The notes: generated by a model not told the origin, from the letters alone. A stretch of 6,224 nucleotides of DNA from Pseudomonadota bacterium (GCA_015222985.1 JADFWI010000271.1:1-6224); one strand, 5' to 3'; counted from the stretch's first letter, positions 1-6,224 are shown. Numbers and translations are program-made.

Positions 1-582
1 AGTTACCCTGTTTTCTGCCAGGAAAATAGCCTGCCCCAGGGATGGGATGTCAGGTCACTTGACAGGCTGTTCAGTGACACAAACTCCGGGGCCATAGTTG
101 ATATTCCTACTGCAGTAGGATTTTGTATGTATATTAAACGCCCGTGCCTGGATCAGCTAGGCCTTTTTGATGAAAAAAGCTTTGGGCTGGGCTACGGTGA
201 GGAGAATGATTTCTGTATGAAGGCGTCCAAAGCGGGCTGGCGCCATGTCCTCTGTGGAGACACCTTTGTTTATCATACAGGCGGAGCTAGTTTTTCAGGA
301 TCCAAAGAGCGCCTACAAAAGCAAGGCACTGAGACCCTGGTTAAGCTCCATCCCGATTATTTGGACCGCGTCAGAAAACACATAGCGGAAGATCCCGCAC
401 GTCATTTGAGGCTGGCTGTGGACAGTGCCAGAGAAAAGGTTTCAGCATCAAGAGGACAGACGTTTGTCAAGAAGGCTTGTGCCAAGCTTTTGGAAAAAGT
501 ATGCTATCCGAAAATTTTCTCTATGTTGGCCGGCCTTGGTTTTGCCTGGATTACTAAGATAATTATCAAACGCAAGGCATGA
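1..582 (+). CDS. Family GT2 glycosyltransferase, C-terminal part (5' end outside window)
   Basis: The frame is open from base 1 to the TGA at 580-582, giving 193 visible residues. The ATG at 127 lies inside the conserved domain (in GFCMYIKR), so it is not the true start. The visible part is the acceptor half of a GT2 (GT-A fold) transferase: VDIPTAVGFC (about 34-42), GLFDEKSFGLGYGEENDF (about 54-71) with the E/D pair taken as the catalytic-base region, and a His in VYHTGG (residue 92). The nucleotide-binding half with its DXD-like motif must lie before the window. Enzymes of this kind transfer a sugar such as rhamnose from a nucleotide donor to a growing surface glycan at the cytoplasmic face of the membrane; donor and acceptor cannot be read here. 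The last 25 residues contain a hydrophobic run (IFSMLAGLGFAWITKIII, about 172-189) followed by KRKA, possibly a membrane-associating tail. The gene is convergent with the minus-strand operon. Family assignment is strong; specificity is unknown. Confidence 0.88.
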   Translation, partial: SYPVFCQENSLPQGWDVRSLDRLFSDTNSGAIVDIPTAVGFCMYIKRPCLDQLGLFDEKSFGLGYGEENDFCMKASKAGWRHVLCGDTFVYHTGGASFSGSKERLQKQGTETLVKLHPDYLDRVRKHIAEDPARHLRLAVDSAREKVSASRGQTFVKKACAKLLEKVCYPKIFSMLAGLGFAWITKIIIKRKA

Positions 583-663
583 TCCCGGTTGAGAAATCTT
601 ACAGTTCCGAGAGACCATGCTCAAAAACGCTGTAACGTCAGCAAACCAAATTAGCTGGTCCCG
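583..663. other. Convergent intergenic gap
   Basis: These 81 bases separate the ends of two convergent genes. TTACAG (599-604) can pair with CTGTAA (630-635), but the loop is 25 bases and no T-run follows, so it is not a convincing terminator. No open frame or promoter is evident. Confidence 0.5.
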
Positions 664-680
664 TCATGCTCTTCGACGGG
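660..680 (-). terminator. Weak hairpin over the methyltransferase stop codon
   Basis: CCCGTC (660-665) pairs perfectly with GACGGG (675-680) around a 9-base loop. The stem contains the methyltransferase stop codon (664-666). On the minus strand the downstream sequence (ACCAGCTAATTTGG) is only mildly T-rich and has no uridine tract, so this is at best a weak or pausing terminator, or a 3'-end stabilising hairpin. It may be chance. Confidence 0.25.
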
Positions 681-1617
681 CAATAATGGCGAGTTGCTCG
701 GCACCGATTATGCCATAATCTAGACTCCAGTAAAGATGCACACCGACTTCCTGAAAGCCCGCTAGCCTCAAGTCATTTAACAATTCCCAGCCGAAATGGT
801 AATAGCAAAGGATCCCATCTGTTGGATTGATTGGATCACCATGGTATTCAGGTGCCAGGCAATGTACTATCTCGCCATCTTCGTTCCTTAACGCGCGAAC
901 TACGTTAGCTTGGGCATTCAACAGGAAGGGGACAGACATCAACAACACTCCACCTGGTACTAGCACCCTGAAAAATTCACTCAGGGCTGCCCGGTAATTC
1001 GGTACGTGCTCGAGGACGTCGAAGCTTAACAAGTACTCGATCCTGGCATCCTGTAAGCTAAGACTGGTTACATCCTCATGACGCAATCCACGTGCGTCAA
1101 CAAACCCTGATGGCAGATTCTCGTCAATATATTCGCTGAATACAGTGCCAAAATACTTTTTTCTAATAAACGAGGCAAAGGGCGTCAATTGTTCAGTCAG
1201 GTAAATCCTTGAGTGTTGAACAGGTATCGGCGATAATGACTCGAACAACTGCGCCGACATGCGTAGTCTATTATTGAGGCCACACACCTGACAGACTAGT
1301 CTCTCGCGCCAATTGACAGTACCGGTTGATGAATAGAGTCGATCGTAAAGAAATTTGCGTGGTCCCTTACAGACCCAGCACCAGCCTTTGAGATAGGCTC
1401 TGCCATTTACAGGCAGGCTTGCGTCAAGTCCAGCCTCAAATGCCCTTCGTTTAGAAAAAAGCGCCTGCTCTGTTTGTCTATATTGCATGTAGGCCTTCTG
1501 CGAAGAGAATGCCATATGCCAAAAAGACAAATGCGGCGTGGCCGGAATGCTATCAGGCTTTGGATGACACGCCATAAGACGTCTAAGCAGGCCGCTCCAA
1601 CGCCACCAGTCAGTCAC
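664..1617 (-). CDS. Class I SAM methyltransferase-like protein with a two-CxxC motif
   Basis: The predicted protein has 317 residues. I chose the GTG at 1617 because GGAG (1628-1625) lies 7 bases upstream and the start overlaps the preceding gene's stop as GTGACTGA, the usual arrangement for translational coupling. The frame stays open to 1794, but that extension lies wholly inside the glycosyltransferase gene and reads as shadow sequence. ATG 1575 is a fallback start. Domains: an N-terminal region of about 75 residues without a known match; CWVC (80-83) and CQVC (109-112), which look like a zinc-ribbon pair; then a Methyltransf_11-type core with LLSFDVLEHVPNYRAALSEF (about 196-215) and RVLVPGGVLLMSVPF (217-231). 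The usual glycine-rich SAM loop is absent. In its place is IYLTEQLTPF followed by FGTVFSEYIDENLPSG, a form I associate with methyltransferases in polysaccharide clusters. Likely role: O-methylation of a sugar or chain-end modification in the cytoplasm. Acceptor unknown; a non-catalytic role is possible. Confidence 0.82.
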   Translation of the reverse strand: MTDWWRWSGLLRRLMACHPKPDSIPATPHLSFWHMAFSSQKAYMQYRQTEQALFSKRRAFEAGLDASLPVNGRAYLKGWCWVCKGPRKFLYDRLYSSTGTVNWRERLVCQVCGLNNRLRMSAQLFESLSPIPVQHSRIYLTEQLTPFASFIRKKYFGTVFSEYIDENLPSGFVDARGLRHEDVTSLSLQDARIEYLLSFDVLEHVPNYRAALSEFFRVLVPGGVLLMSVPFLLNAQANVVRALRNEDGEIVHCLAPEYHGDPINPTDGILCYYHFGWELLNDLRLAGFQEVGVHLYWSLDYGIIGAEQLAIIARRRA

Positions 1618-4600
1618 GATCCATCTCCAGCAATTTAGCGAGGGTAAGGCGAGCCGTAGCCCTCGAATAATGGCGACGTACATTCTCGCGTCCTGCCTTA
1701 GACAAACGATTCCACAAGATTTCGTCTTTATAGAGGCGTAGGATAGCCTCAGCAAAGGCATGCGGCGTATCGGCCAAGAGGACTTCTCGACCATCTTTCA
1801 GGTCCATGCCCTCGGCCGCAACATTTGTCGCCACTGATGGAAGCCCCCAAGCCATAGCTTGATTAATTTTGCCTTTTATACCCGCACCGTAGCGTAAAGG
1901 CGCAAGGGAGACACGAGCAGATTGCAACAGCGGTGTGATATCCTGGACAAAGCCTCGAATGTCAACTCTAGGACCAGCCAGATTCAAAAGACTATCGGGC
2001 ATCCTGCTGCCTCCAATAGTTACAACTACATCAGGCATTCCGGATTTAAGTAGAGGCCACACTTCTCCCAGGAACCATTTCACAGCATCGACATTAGGAG
2101 GGTGCCGAAAACCCCCAACGAACAACAGACCGTGCCGTTCGGAAAATCGATGGACGTTGGGCTGCGGATCGTGGATATTCGACAGTAGCCGCACATCGGC
2201 GTTTGGCATCAAGTTAGCCAACATACGCTGTTCAAAAGGGCTGACCACAAAAGTCACATCGGCCCTGGCAATGACGTCCAGCTCCTGAACTTTGGTTTTA
2301 TTTGCAATCTTGGCTAAAGCAGACGAATTTTCCAATTCAGCGAGACGTTGTTCGCGCAGAAAATGCAGATCCACAGTATCGAAAACGATCCTTGCACGTG
2401 GTGCCCAGTGCCGAATCTTGTCGATATAAGGAGCAGCTACATAGTGCCGACAAAAGACAATCACATCGTATTGACCGCCGCGTGTCTCTAATAGTTGCGT
2501 AACCGAATGGATATAGGGGGCATGCCATACCTCGATGCCGGTTTGCTGCAAATTATGCACATAAGGCTGGCGATGTTCCAGATTATCTGCGATGAAAGAT
2601 ACTTTACACCCCAGTTCGACCAGAAGCTCCAAAATCGCCCACATGCGAAAAGAGCCAGAATCCTGATCGGGCGTGATCATACAAGCTTCGACCACCAATA
2701 TCCTCGCCTTTGCCCACCGATCGGCCTCCAATTCTGGGTGCAGGCCATTGAGCCGATGGCAGGTCAATTGAACTTGCCAGCGTGCAAAAAAAGTCTCCTT
2801 GTTGATCATTTGATAACGCTTGACGCCTCGTGTCTCGTCTGTGCCTGAACTGACGCCCTCGAAGTGAACGATCATGGCTTCAGGCTGGTAGTAGACCTGC
2901 TTTCCAGTCTCACGGACACGAAAGGCAAGATCAGTATCTTCATAATAGGCTGGTGTGTAAACAGGGTCAAACCCGCCCAGCGCTTTCCAATCCGAACGCC
3001 TGATTGCCAGACACGCCCCAGAACAATAATCTACTGGGCGCAAATAGCGATAGGGCGGATTTTCCGGGTCGTCGTCCCGCCCCCAGTTCCAGGCCGACCC
3101 ATCGCGCCAGACAATGCCACCAGCTTCCTGCAATCGTCCATCCGGATAGACCAGTCTGGCGCCCACCAACCCAGTATCCGCGCGCAAGTGAAAAACTTCC
3201 AGTAAGGCCTCGAGCCAACCCGAGGTAACCTGTACATCGTTGTTTAAAAAGATCAGATATTCCCCGCGCGCCAGACCTCCACCAACCCCACAACTGCCGA
3301 TGAAACCGATATTTTTAGGGTTACGTTGAAATAAGACGCCTTGCACGCAATCCAGCACTTCGGAAACAGGCAATGGCGACGCGTCATCGATCAAGATGAT
3401 CTCTACCTTCCTAAGATCAGTCTTCTCGGCAAGACTTTTCAGACAATTAAAGGTGAACTCGCAATGGCCAAAAACAGGGATTACGATAGACACCTTTGGA
3501 GTACAATGTACTGGGCAGGTATCTAGCACCAGTGGCCCGATTATCGCCATGTCGTTGTCTATTTTAGGTATTGGTATATAGGCTGGTGAGAACAATTTTG
3601 TCTTTACGCGTCTAATAAGCGCTAATACTCCTTCGTCATGCCAAATATGCCATAGCAGGGACAAACGCCCACACCCACGCCGGATCTGACAGCCATGGTA
3701 GGAGACTACACGCCAAGCATCCACGCCCAAGCGTTTAAGGCGGCGTAATGGTTCGGTCATCCGCCAGGAGTTACTTTGTTCGAAGGCACGAATCTGCGCC
3801 ATGGCCTCACCGATTTGGCGTTTTTGTTCCTGCATGCATTGTTCGGTTCGATGTAGCGCTTCCTGTGTATTCGCAAGTGCCTGAGATAGCTGGTCACGCT
3901 CAGCTAGGGCTTCGCTGAAAGTCTGTAAAAGATCATACCAGGATTTGCAATATTGGTTTTCATACCGATTCAGTAATGCATAATCCCGTGTTATTTCAGT
4001 GAGTCTCTGTCTCAGTACCTGCCGTGATTCAGCATGACCGCAGACAACTCCATGTTCGAACAATGACAACAGGTCAAGATCGTTTGCCTCGCCGTTGCCA
4101 TGGGGTACGTCGGCTATATTGGCCAGGGGAATCACCTCAGCATCAGCCTCTTCTTGCACAGTCTCTGATAAAGGTGCTAGAAATTCTCTGCGATAAGCCG
4201 CGCGCAGAGATGAACTTTCCGAAGAGTGAATCGGACTTTTACTTACAGGTTCAATTGTTCTTGCTGCCTTCAACAAAGCCGTATTCCACTCACTCGCAGT
4301 CGCATCATATCTGATCAGCAATCCCTGGGCATTATCAGCAAGTCGCTCTGCCTGTGCACCAAGTTTTGAAGCCACTATCGGCAGGCCCGTCGCCAATGCG
4401 ACATCCAGTGTATATGAATAGCTCTCAGGAATCCTACCCGGAAACCATATCACATCCGAACGTTCTAGATCTATCAAAGCAGGGAGATCTCTATCGATAT
4501 ATTCGCCCCGAACCTGGATTGGAAGTTCCGGCAATGTCGGTATCGCATGCTCGGGATAACCGAGCAGGCAAAAGGACAGAGGCAAAGCATCAGAAGATGC

Positions 4601-5278
4601 AACTTGTGCGCAAGCAACCAAAGTATCAAGGCCTTTTGCTCTACTTAGCAGACCTAGAAGTAATACCTTTATTAAGTGCCTTTCTCGATGCTGCCAATCG
4701 GCTCGGGACGGGTGCGCCAGACATGTCAAACATACATCGGGGAAACGGTCCCGTATGCGTTGTGCCACGTAGTTCGAAGGCACGATCACCCGAGAGGCGC
4801 TCCTTAAAAAATTATGCATGCTTGAACGCCATTCCTCGATACTTATTCCCCAGGGGTGCGGCCTTGTAGCCAGACAACGCTCGCAACCAGCCAAATCTGG
4901 CTCGTGACAATATTCTGCGTCGATCGTGACCATGGCATTCTGCGGGCAGTAAGGGTAAAAGTCATGCAAGGTGAGATCGTAAGGTAGCCCGATCGCCCCT
5001 GGTAAGGACAGTATCTCATAAGGAAAACCGTGCACATGGTGGAAATGGAGACGCACATAGCGACGCGAGCGCAAAATCTCCAGTAATCCAGCCCAATCAT
5101 CAATACTGAGGCGTACGGAATTGCCATCGGCATCTTCAAGTATGAAGCTACCATTTCGTCCTGGTCGCAACAATTCAACACGCGCGAAATCCTTCAACAA
5201 TTCGATCAGATCGTATACATGTTTCTCCACACCGCCACCGTAATGGTGAGCTACCATCAAGATTCCTGGTCGATACAA
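1610..5278 (-). CDS. Three-domain glycosyltransferase (GT4 - coiled coil - GT2 - GT4)
   Basis: The protein has 1222 residues. The start is TTG 5278, with GAGG 8 bases upstream. An ATG at 5257 (residue 8) also has an AGGA, but would cut the first beta strand (GILMVAHHYGGGVEKH). Domain 1 (about 1-370) is GT4-like (GT-B fold): glycine-rich loop 14-16, HDFYPYCP (105-112) with Cys 111, 124, 132 and 135, LGLLSRAKGLDTL (208-220), and PESYSYTLDVALATGLP (284-300). Residues about 415-500 are heptad-like and charged, probably a coiled coil, ending in SNSWRMTEPLRRL (502-514), the linker signature common in such fusions. Domain 2 (about 590-840) is GT2: VSIVIPVFG (596-604), LIDDASP (629-635), LNND (678-681), YYEDTDLAFRV (778-788), H805. 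Domain 3 (about 855-1222) is a second GT4: FVGGFRHPPNVDAV (1053-1066), PLRYGAGIKGKINQAMAWGLP (1127-1147). It likely adds several sugars in sequence to a surface glycan at the cytoplasmic membrane face. No membrane segment or signal peptide is evident. First gene of an operon with the downstream methyltransferase. Family calls are strong; donors, linkages and domain activity are unknown. Confidence 0.93.
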   Translation of the reverse strand: MYRPGILMVAHHYGGGVEKHVYDLIELLKDFARVELLRPGRNGSFILEDADGNSVRLSIDDWAGLLEILRSRRYVRLHFHHVHGFPYEILSLPGAIGLPYDLTLHDFYPYCPQNAMVTIDAEYCHEPDLAGCERCLATRPHPWGISIEEWRSSMHNFLRSASRVIVPSNYVAQRIRDRFPDVCLTCLAHPSRADWQHRERHLIKVLLLGLLSRAKGLDTLVACAQVASSDALPLSFCLLGYPEHAIPTLPELPIQVRGEYIDRDLPALIDLERSDVIWFPGRIPESYSYTLDVALATGLPIVASKLGAQAERLADNAQGLLIRYDATASEWNTALLKAARTIEPVSKSPIHSSESSSLRAAYRREFLAPLSETVQEEADAEVIPLANIADVPHGNGEANDLDLLSLFEHGVVCGHAESRQVLRQRLTEITRDYALLNRYENQYCKSWYDLLQTFSEALAERDQLSQALANTQEALHRTEQCMQEQKRQIGEAMAQIRAFEQSNSWRMTEPLRRLKRLGVDAWRVVSYHGCQIRRGCGRLSLLWHIWHDEGVLALIRRVKTKLFSPAYIPIPKIDNDMAIIGPLVLDTCPVHCTPKVSIVIPVFGHCEFTFNCLKSLAEKTDLRKVEIILIDDASPLPVSEVLDCVQGVLFQRNPKNIGFIGSCGVGGGLARGEYLIFLNNDVQVTSGWLEALLEVFHLRADTGLVGARLVYPDGRLQEAGGIVWRDGSAWNWGRDDDPENPPYRYLRPVDYCSGACLAIRRSDWKALGGFDPVYTPAYYEDTDLAFRVRETGKQVYYQPEAMIVHFEGVSSGTDETRGVKRYQMINKETFFARWQVQLTCHRLNGLHPELEADRWAKARILVVEACMITPDQDSGSFRMWAILELLVELGCKVSFIADNLEHRQPYVHNLQQTGIEVWHAPYIHSVTQLLETRGGQYDVIVFCRHYVAAPYIDKIRHWAPRARIVFDTVDLHFLREQRLAELENSSALAKIANKTKVQELDVIARADVTFVVSPFEQRMLANLMPNADVRLLSNIHDPQPNVHRFSERHGLLFVGGFRHPPNVDAVKWFLGEVWPLLKSGMPDVVVTIGGSRMPDSLLNLAGPRVDIRGFVQDITPLLQSARVSLAPLRYGAGIKGKINQAMAWGLPSVATNVAAEGMDLKDGREVLLADTPHAFAEAILRLYKDEILWNRLSKAGRENVRRHYSRATARLTLAKLLEMDRD
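1625..1628 (-). promoter_or_regulatory. Shine-Dalgarno GGAG deciding the methyltransferase GTG start
   Basis: GGAG on the minus strand lies 7 bases before GTG 1617-1615, inside the last codons of the upstream glycosyltransferase gene. No comparable site precedes the ATG at 1575, where the upstream sequence is CTGCTTAGACGTCTT. This site and the 8-base overlap support reinitiation or coupling between the two genes. Confidence 0.65.
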
Positions 5279-5286
5279 GTCAGTAT

Positions 5287-5290
5287 CCTC
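5287..5290 (-). promoter_or_regulatory. Shine-Dalgarno GAGG for the TTG-initiated glycosyltransferase
   Basis: GAGG on the minus strand is 8 bases before TTG 5278-5276. Together with an in-frame TAA about 13 codons upstream of the TTG, it supports TTG as the start. The rival ATG at 5257 has AGGA 6 bases upstream, so initiation at both sites is conceivable. Confidence 0.55.
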
Positions 5291-5305
5291 TAAATTTAAT
5301 CTTGA

Positions 5306-5334
5306 ATTATCCAGTATTTATTTGAGCTCATTAA
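5306..5334 (-). promoter_or_regulatory. Candidate sigma-70 promoter for the minus-strand operon
   Basis: On the minus strand, GATAAT (5311-5306, five of six matches to the -10 consensus) follows TTAATG (5334-5329, three of six matches to -35) with a 17-base spacer. Transcription would start near 5299, giving a leader of about 20 bases with the Shine-Dalgarno. The -35 is weak and the region is AT-rich, so chance is possible. A second -35-like TTGACC (5362-5357) lies in the adjacent IS3-like terminal repeat, but its partner at 17 bases (TTGGAT) is poor. Confidence 0.35.
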
Positions 5335-5355
5335 TCCAAAGATGTATCTCTGATT

Positions 5356-5460
5356 TGGTCAAGTAAAAGTAGACACCCAGTTAAGCAACTCCAACTGGTG
5401 TAAATTTCCTTTCAAAACCATTTGGGTGAGATATAACCGAAAGTTGTGTTAAGAGATTAG
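5356..5460 (-). mobile_element. IS3-family-like element remnant: terminal repeat plus broken transposase C-terminus
   Basis: TGGTCAAGTAAAAGTAGACA (from 5356) resembles the terminal inverted repeat of some IS3-family elements. Immediately inside it on the minus strand, a reading frame ends FERKFTPVGVA with a TAA at 5383-5381. Just upstream, in a different frame, GYISP is encoded (5438-5424). IS3-family OrfB transposases typically end with a motif like LGYxSPxxFE, so the two pieces read as one C-terminus broken by a frameshift. Only about 100 bases remain and no DDE catalytic residues are present. The inner limit near 5460 is approximate. The element end faces the glycosyltransferase operon, consistent with a past insertion at the cluster boundary. 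Recognition is from memory of motif patterns, so confidence is moderate. Confidence 0.5.
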
Positions 5461-5499
5461 GTGGTGTATCCTTCCGGGAACCAACCAAGAACCAGGGAA

Positions 5500-5603
5500 A
5501 TGAAAACATTCAAAAAAGAAAGGATGCACACACCATACCCAAGCATAACGTAATTGAATTCAAAAAACCAGAGAGATTCGTTGATGACAGCACTGAAGCA
5601 TGA
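5500..5603 (+). pseudogene. Broken N-terminal fragment resembling an IS256/mutator transposase
   Basis: From ATG 5500 the frame gives MKTFKKER, then runs out of register and stops at a TAA. Another frame from 5523 reads DAHTIPKHNVIEFKKPERFV, then DDSTEA and TGA (5577-5579). The pattern NVIEFxKPxxFxDD resembles the first 30 or so residues of many IS256-family transposases, which normally continue with a conserved LTExLRxGARxLL helix. That continuation is missing, and no catalytic DDE region follows. I infer a fragment broken by at least one frameshift and truncated after the first 30 codons or so. No matching terminal repeat was identified. A chance resemblance over such a short stretch cannot be excluded. 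Confidence 0.4.
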
Positions 5604-5835
5604 GTCAAACTGACAGGGACCTACACAAGGTCATTGGGAATTTTTCATTTTGATTTAGTTGATGTGCCGCGAAATTGCGCTGAAAATCAACTGGTTCCTC
5701 TGGTTTTTACAAAAGATGCTCAAATTGGCACATAGTACTCCCATCCCCATCACTATCTGAGGTGTATTTAGTTGGATATTGTTAATCTTTTTCTTAGATC
5801 ATCTGATCAATCATCTATATCAAGCGAAGTTGAAA
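5604..5835. other. AT-rich intergenic stretch without recognisable genes
   Basis: No convincing coding frame, RNA gene or complete repeat is visible. AGTTGAT (5657-5663) and ATCAACT (5686-5692) form a perfect 7-base inverted repeat with an inner CGC/GCG (5668-5670 / 5677-5679), giving a possible interrupted hairpin with no T-tract. The stretch probably belongs to the same decayed mobile-element patch as its left neighbours. Confidence 0.45.
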
Positions 5836-6224
5836 AGGGGCCGCCAGACGTTCCCGCACCAATAAGTAATTCGGGTCGGGATAGAAATGCGGCGCGCTTG
5901 ATCTTAGGTGTCGGCTTGGCTGTTTCGGCGTTTCCGCTTCCCGTGCCCGTTTAGCCTCCTCCATAGTCCACGTTTCCGCAAGCCTCCTTGCGACCCCACA
6001 CGGTCGGATTTCCCGATCGTGGTTCTGACCCTAGCTTGTCCCCCTGCTGCCTTTCCATAAACGAGGAAGTTTAAATGCTGGCTCACATACACCCCTCTCA
6101 ACTATGGTTTACATACGAAACTAGGCCCATATTTAATGACACGGCTTATCCCGGTTCAGAGTCCGGGGCCGGCCAAGGCCCGCCAGGTGCCCAGAGCCCC
6201 TTTGCCCGCGCAAGGCGTTACCCC
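5836..6224. other. GC-rich, hairpin-rich block of unknown identity (possible mobile structured RNA fragment)
   Basis: Composition changes sharply from AT-rich to GC-rich near 5836 and stays so to the window end, apart from an AT-richer interval at about 6055-6145. Several short hairpins are visible: a 9-base stem at 5999-6021, CCCGG/CCGGG with loop TTCAGAGT near 6150-6170, GGGCC/GGCCC just after it, and a bulged stem at 6199-6215. No frame of reasonable length matches a family I know. Short open frames exist on both strands (a TTG-initiated 60-codon frame on plus, 65- and 49-codon frames on minus) but contradict one another. The wording of the minus strand (around 5960-6100) faintly recalls the 5' untranslated part of bacterial group II introns, but no domain V or reverse transcriptase is present to confirm it. 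Treat it as unidentified. Confidence 0.3.
5999..6021 (+). repeat. 9-base-pair hairpin in the GC-rich block
   Basis: CACGGTCGG (5999-6007) pairs with CCGATCGTG (6013-6021) around the loop ATTTC. In plus-strand RNA all nine positions pair, one as G-U (6003/6017). In minus-strand RNA that position is an A-C mismatch. No T-tract follows, so it is not a standard terminator. Confidence 0.5.

Noticed and set aside
1618..1794. Extension of the methyltransferase frame upstream to an ATG at 1794
   Set aside because: It lies entirely inside the glycosyltransferase coding sequence. The good Shine-Dalgarno and overlapping GTG at 1617 give a better start.
1935..4314. Several plus-strand and alternate minus-frame open frames of 60-117 codons
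   Set aside because: All are contained in the 1222-residue glycosyltransferase gene, whose domain motifs are continuous.
4354..4869. 171-codon open frame on the plus strand
   Set aside because: It is antisense to the well-supported first GT4 domain and shows no family resemblance.
5772..5954. 60-codon plus-strand frame starting with TTG
   Set aside because: It crosses the composition boundary, has no clear ribosome site, and overlaps equally open minus-strand frames.
5815..5964. 49-codon minus-strand frame beginning MEEAKRAREAETPKQ
   Set aside because: Its amino acid composition is plausible, but there is no well-spaced ribosome site (GGAGG is about 18 bases upstream), no known family, and two other frames are also open here.
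5904..6101. 65-codon minus-strand frame rich in Arg and Gly
   Set aside because: It looks like GC-rich non-coding sequence read through. No recognised domain.
6150..6172. tRNA T-arm-like CCCGG-TTCAGAGT-CCGGG
   Set aside because: The loop has 8 bases, lacks the conserved A58, and no acceptor, D or anticodon arm can be built around it.

Overview
The window looks like one edge of a bacterial surface-polysaccharide (O-antigen, capsule or exopolysaccharide) biosynthesis locus, next to a patch of decayed insertion-sequence DNA. Base composition is roughly balanced. The Shine-Dalgarno sites are normal, and the glycosyltransferases are of the large multidomain type common in Gammaproteobacteria and some other Proteobacteria, so a proteobacterium is likely. 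No marker in the window fixes the genus.

Left edge (1-582, plus strand): the C-terminal part of a family GT2 glycosyltransferase, cut by the window start. It runs towards two minus-strand genes, leaving a gap of about 81 bases with only weak hairpins.

Centre (664-5278, minus strand): a two-gene operon. The first gene (5278 to 1610) encodes a 1222-residue protein with three glycosyltransferase domains in the order GT4, coiled coil, GT2, GT4. The second (1617 to 664) encodes a class I methyltransferase-like protein with a cysteine pair motif. Its GTG start overlaps the glycosyltransferase stop codon by 8 bases and has its own well-placed GGAG, so the two are probably translationally coupled. 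A possible division of labour is that the three-domain enzyme adds two or three sugars in sequence to a lipid-linked or protein-linked glycan, while the methyltransferase modifies a sugar or caps the chain. This is inferred from family and context only.

Right edge (5279-6224): no convincing intact gene in about 945 bases. Next to the operon are an IS3-like terminal inverted repeat with a frameshifted transposase C-terminus (minus strand), and then a broken N-terminal fragment resembling an IS256/mutator transposase (plus strand). About 200 AT-rich bases without recognisable content follow. From about 5836 to the window end the sequence becomes abruptly GC-rich and full of short hairpins. This last block is unrecognised; a fragment of a mobile structured RNA such as a group II intron is a tentative possibility.

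I saw no CRISPR array, tRNA, rRNA or recognisable defence system. The most noteworthy items are the triple-glycosyltransferase architecture, the coupled atypical methyltransferase, and the composite mobile-element scar with its unexplained GC-rich structured block.
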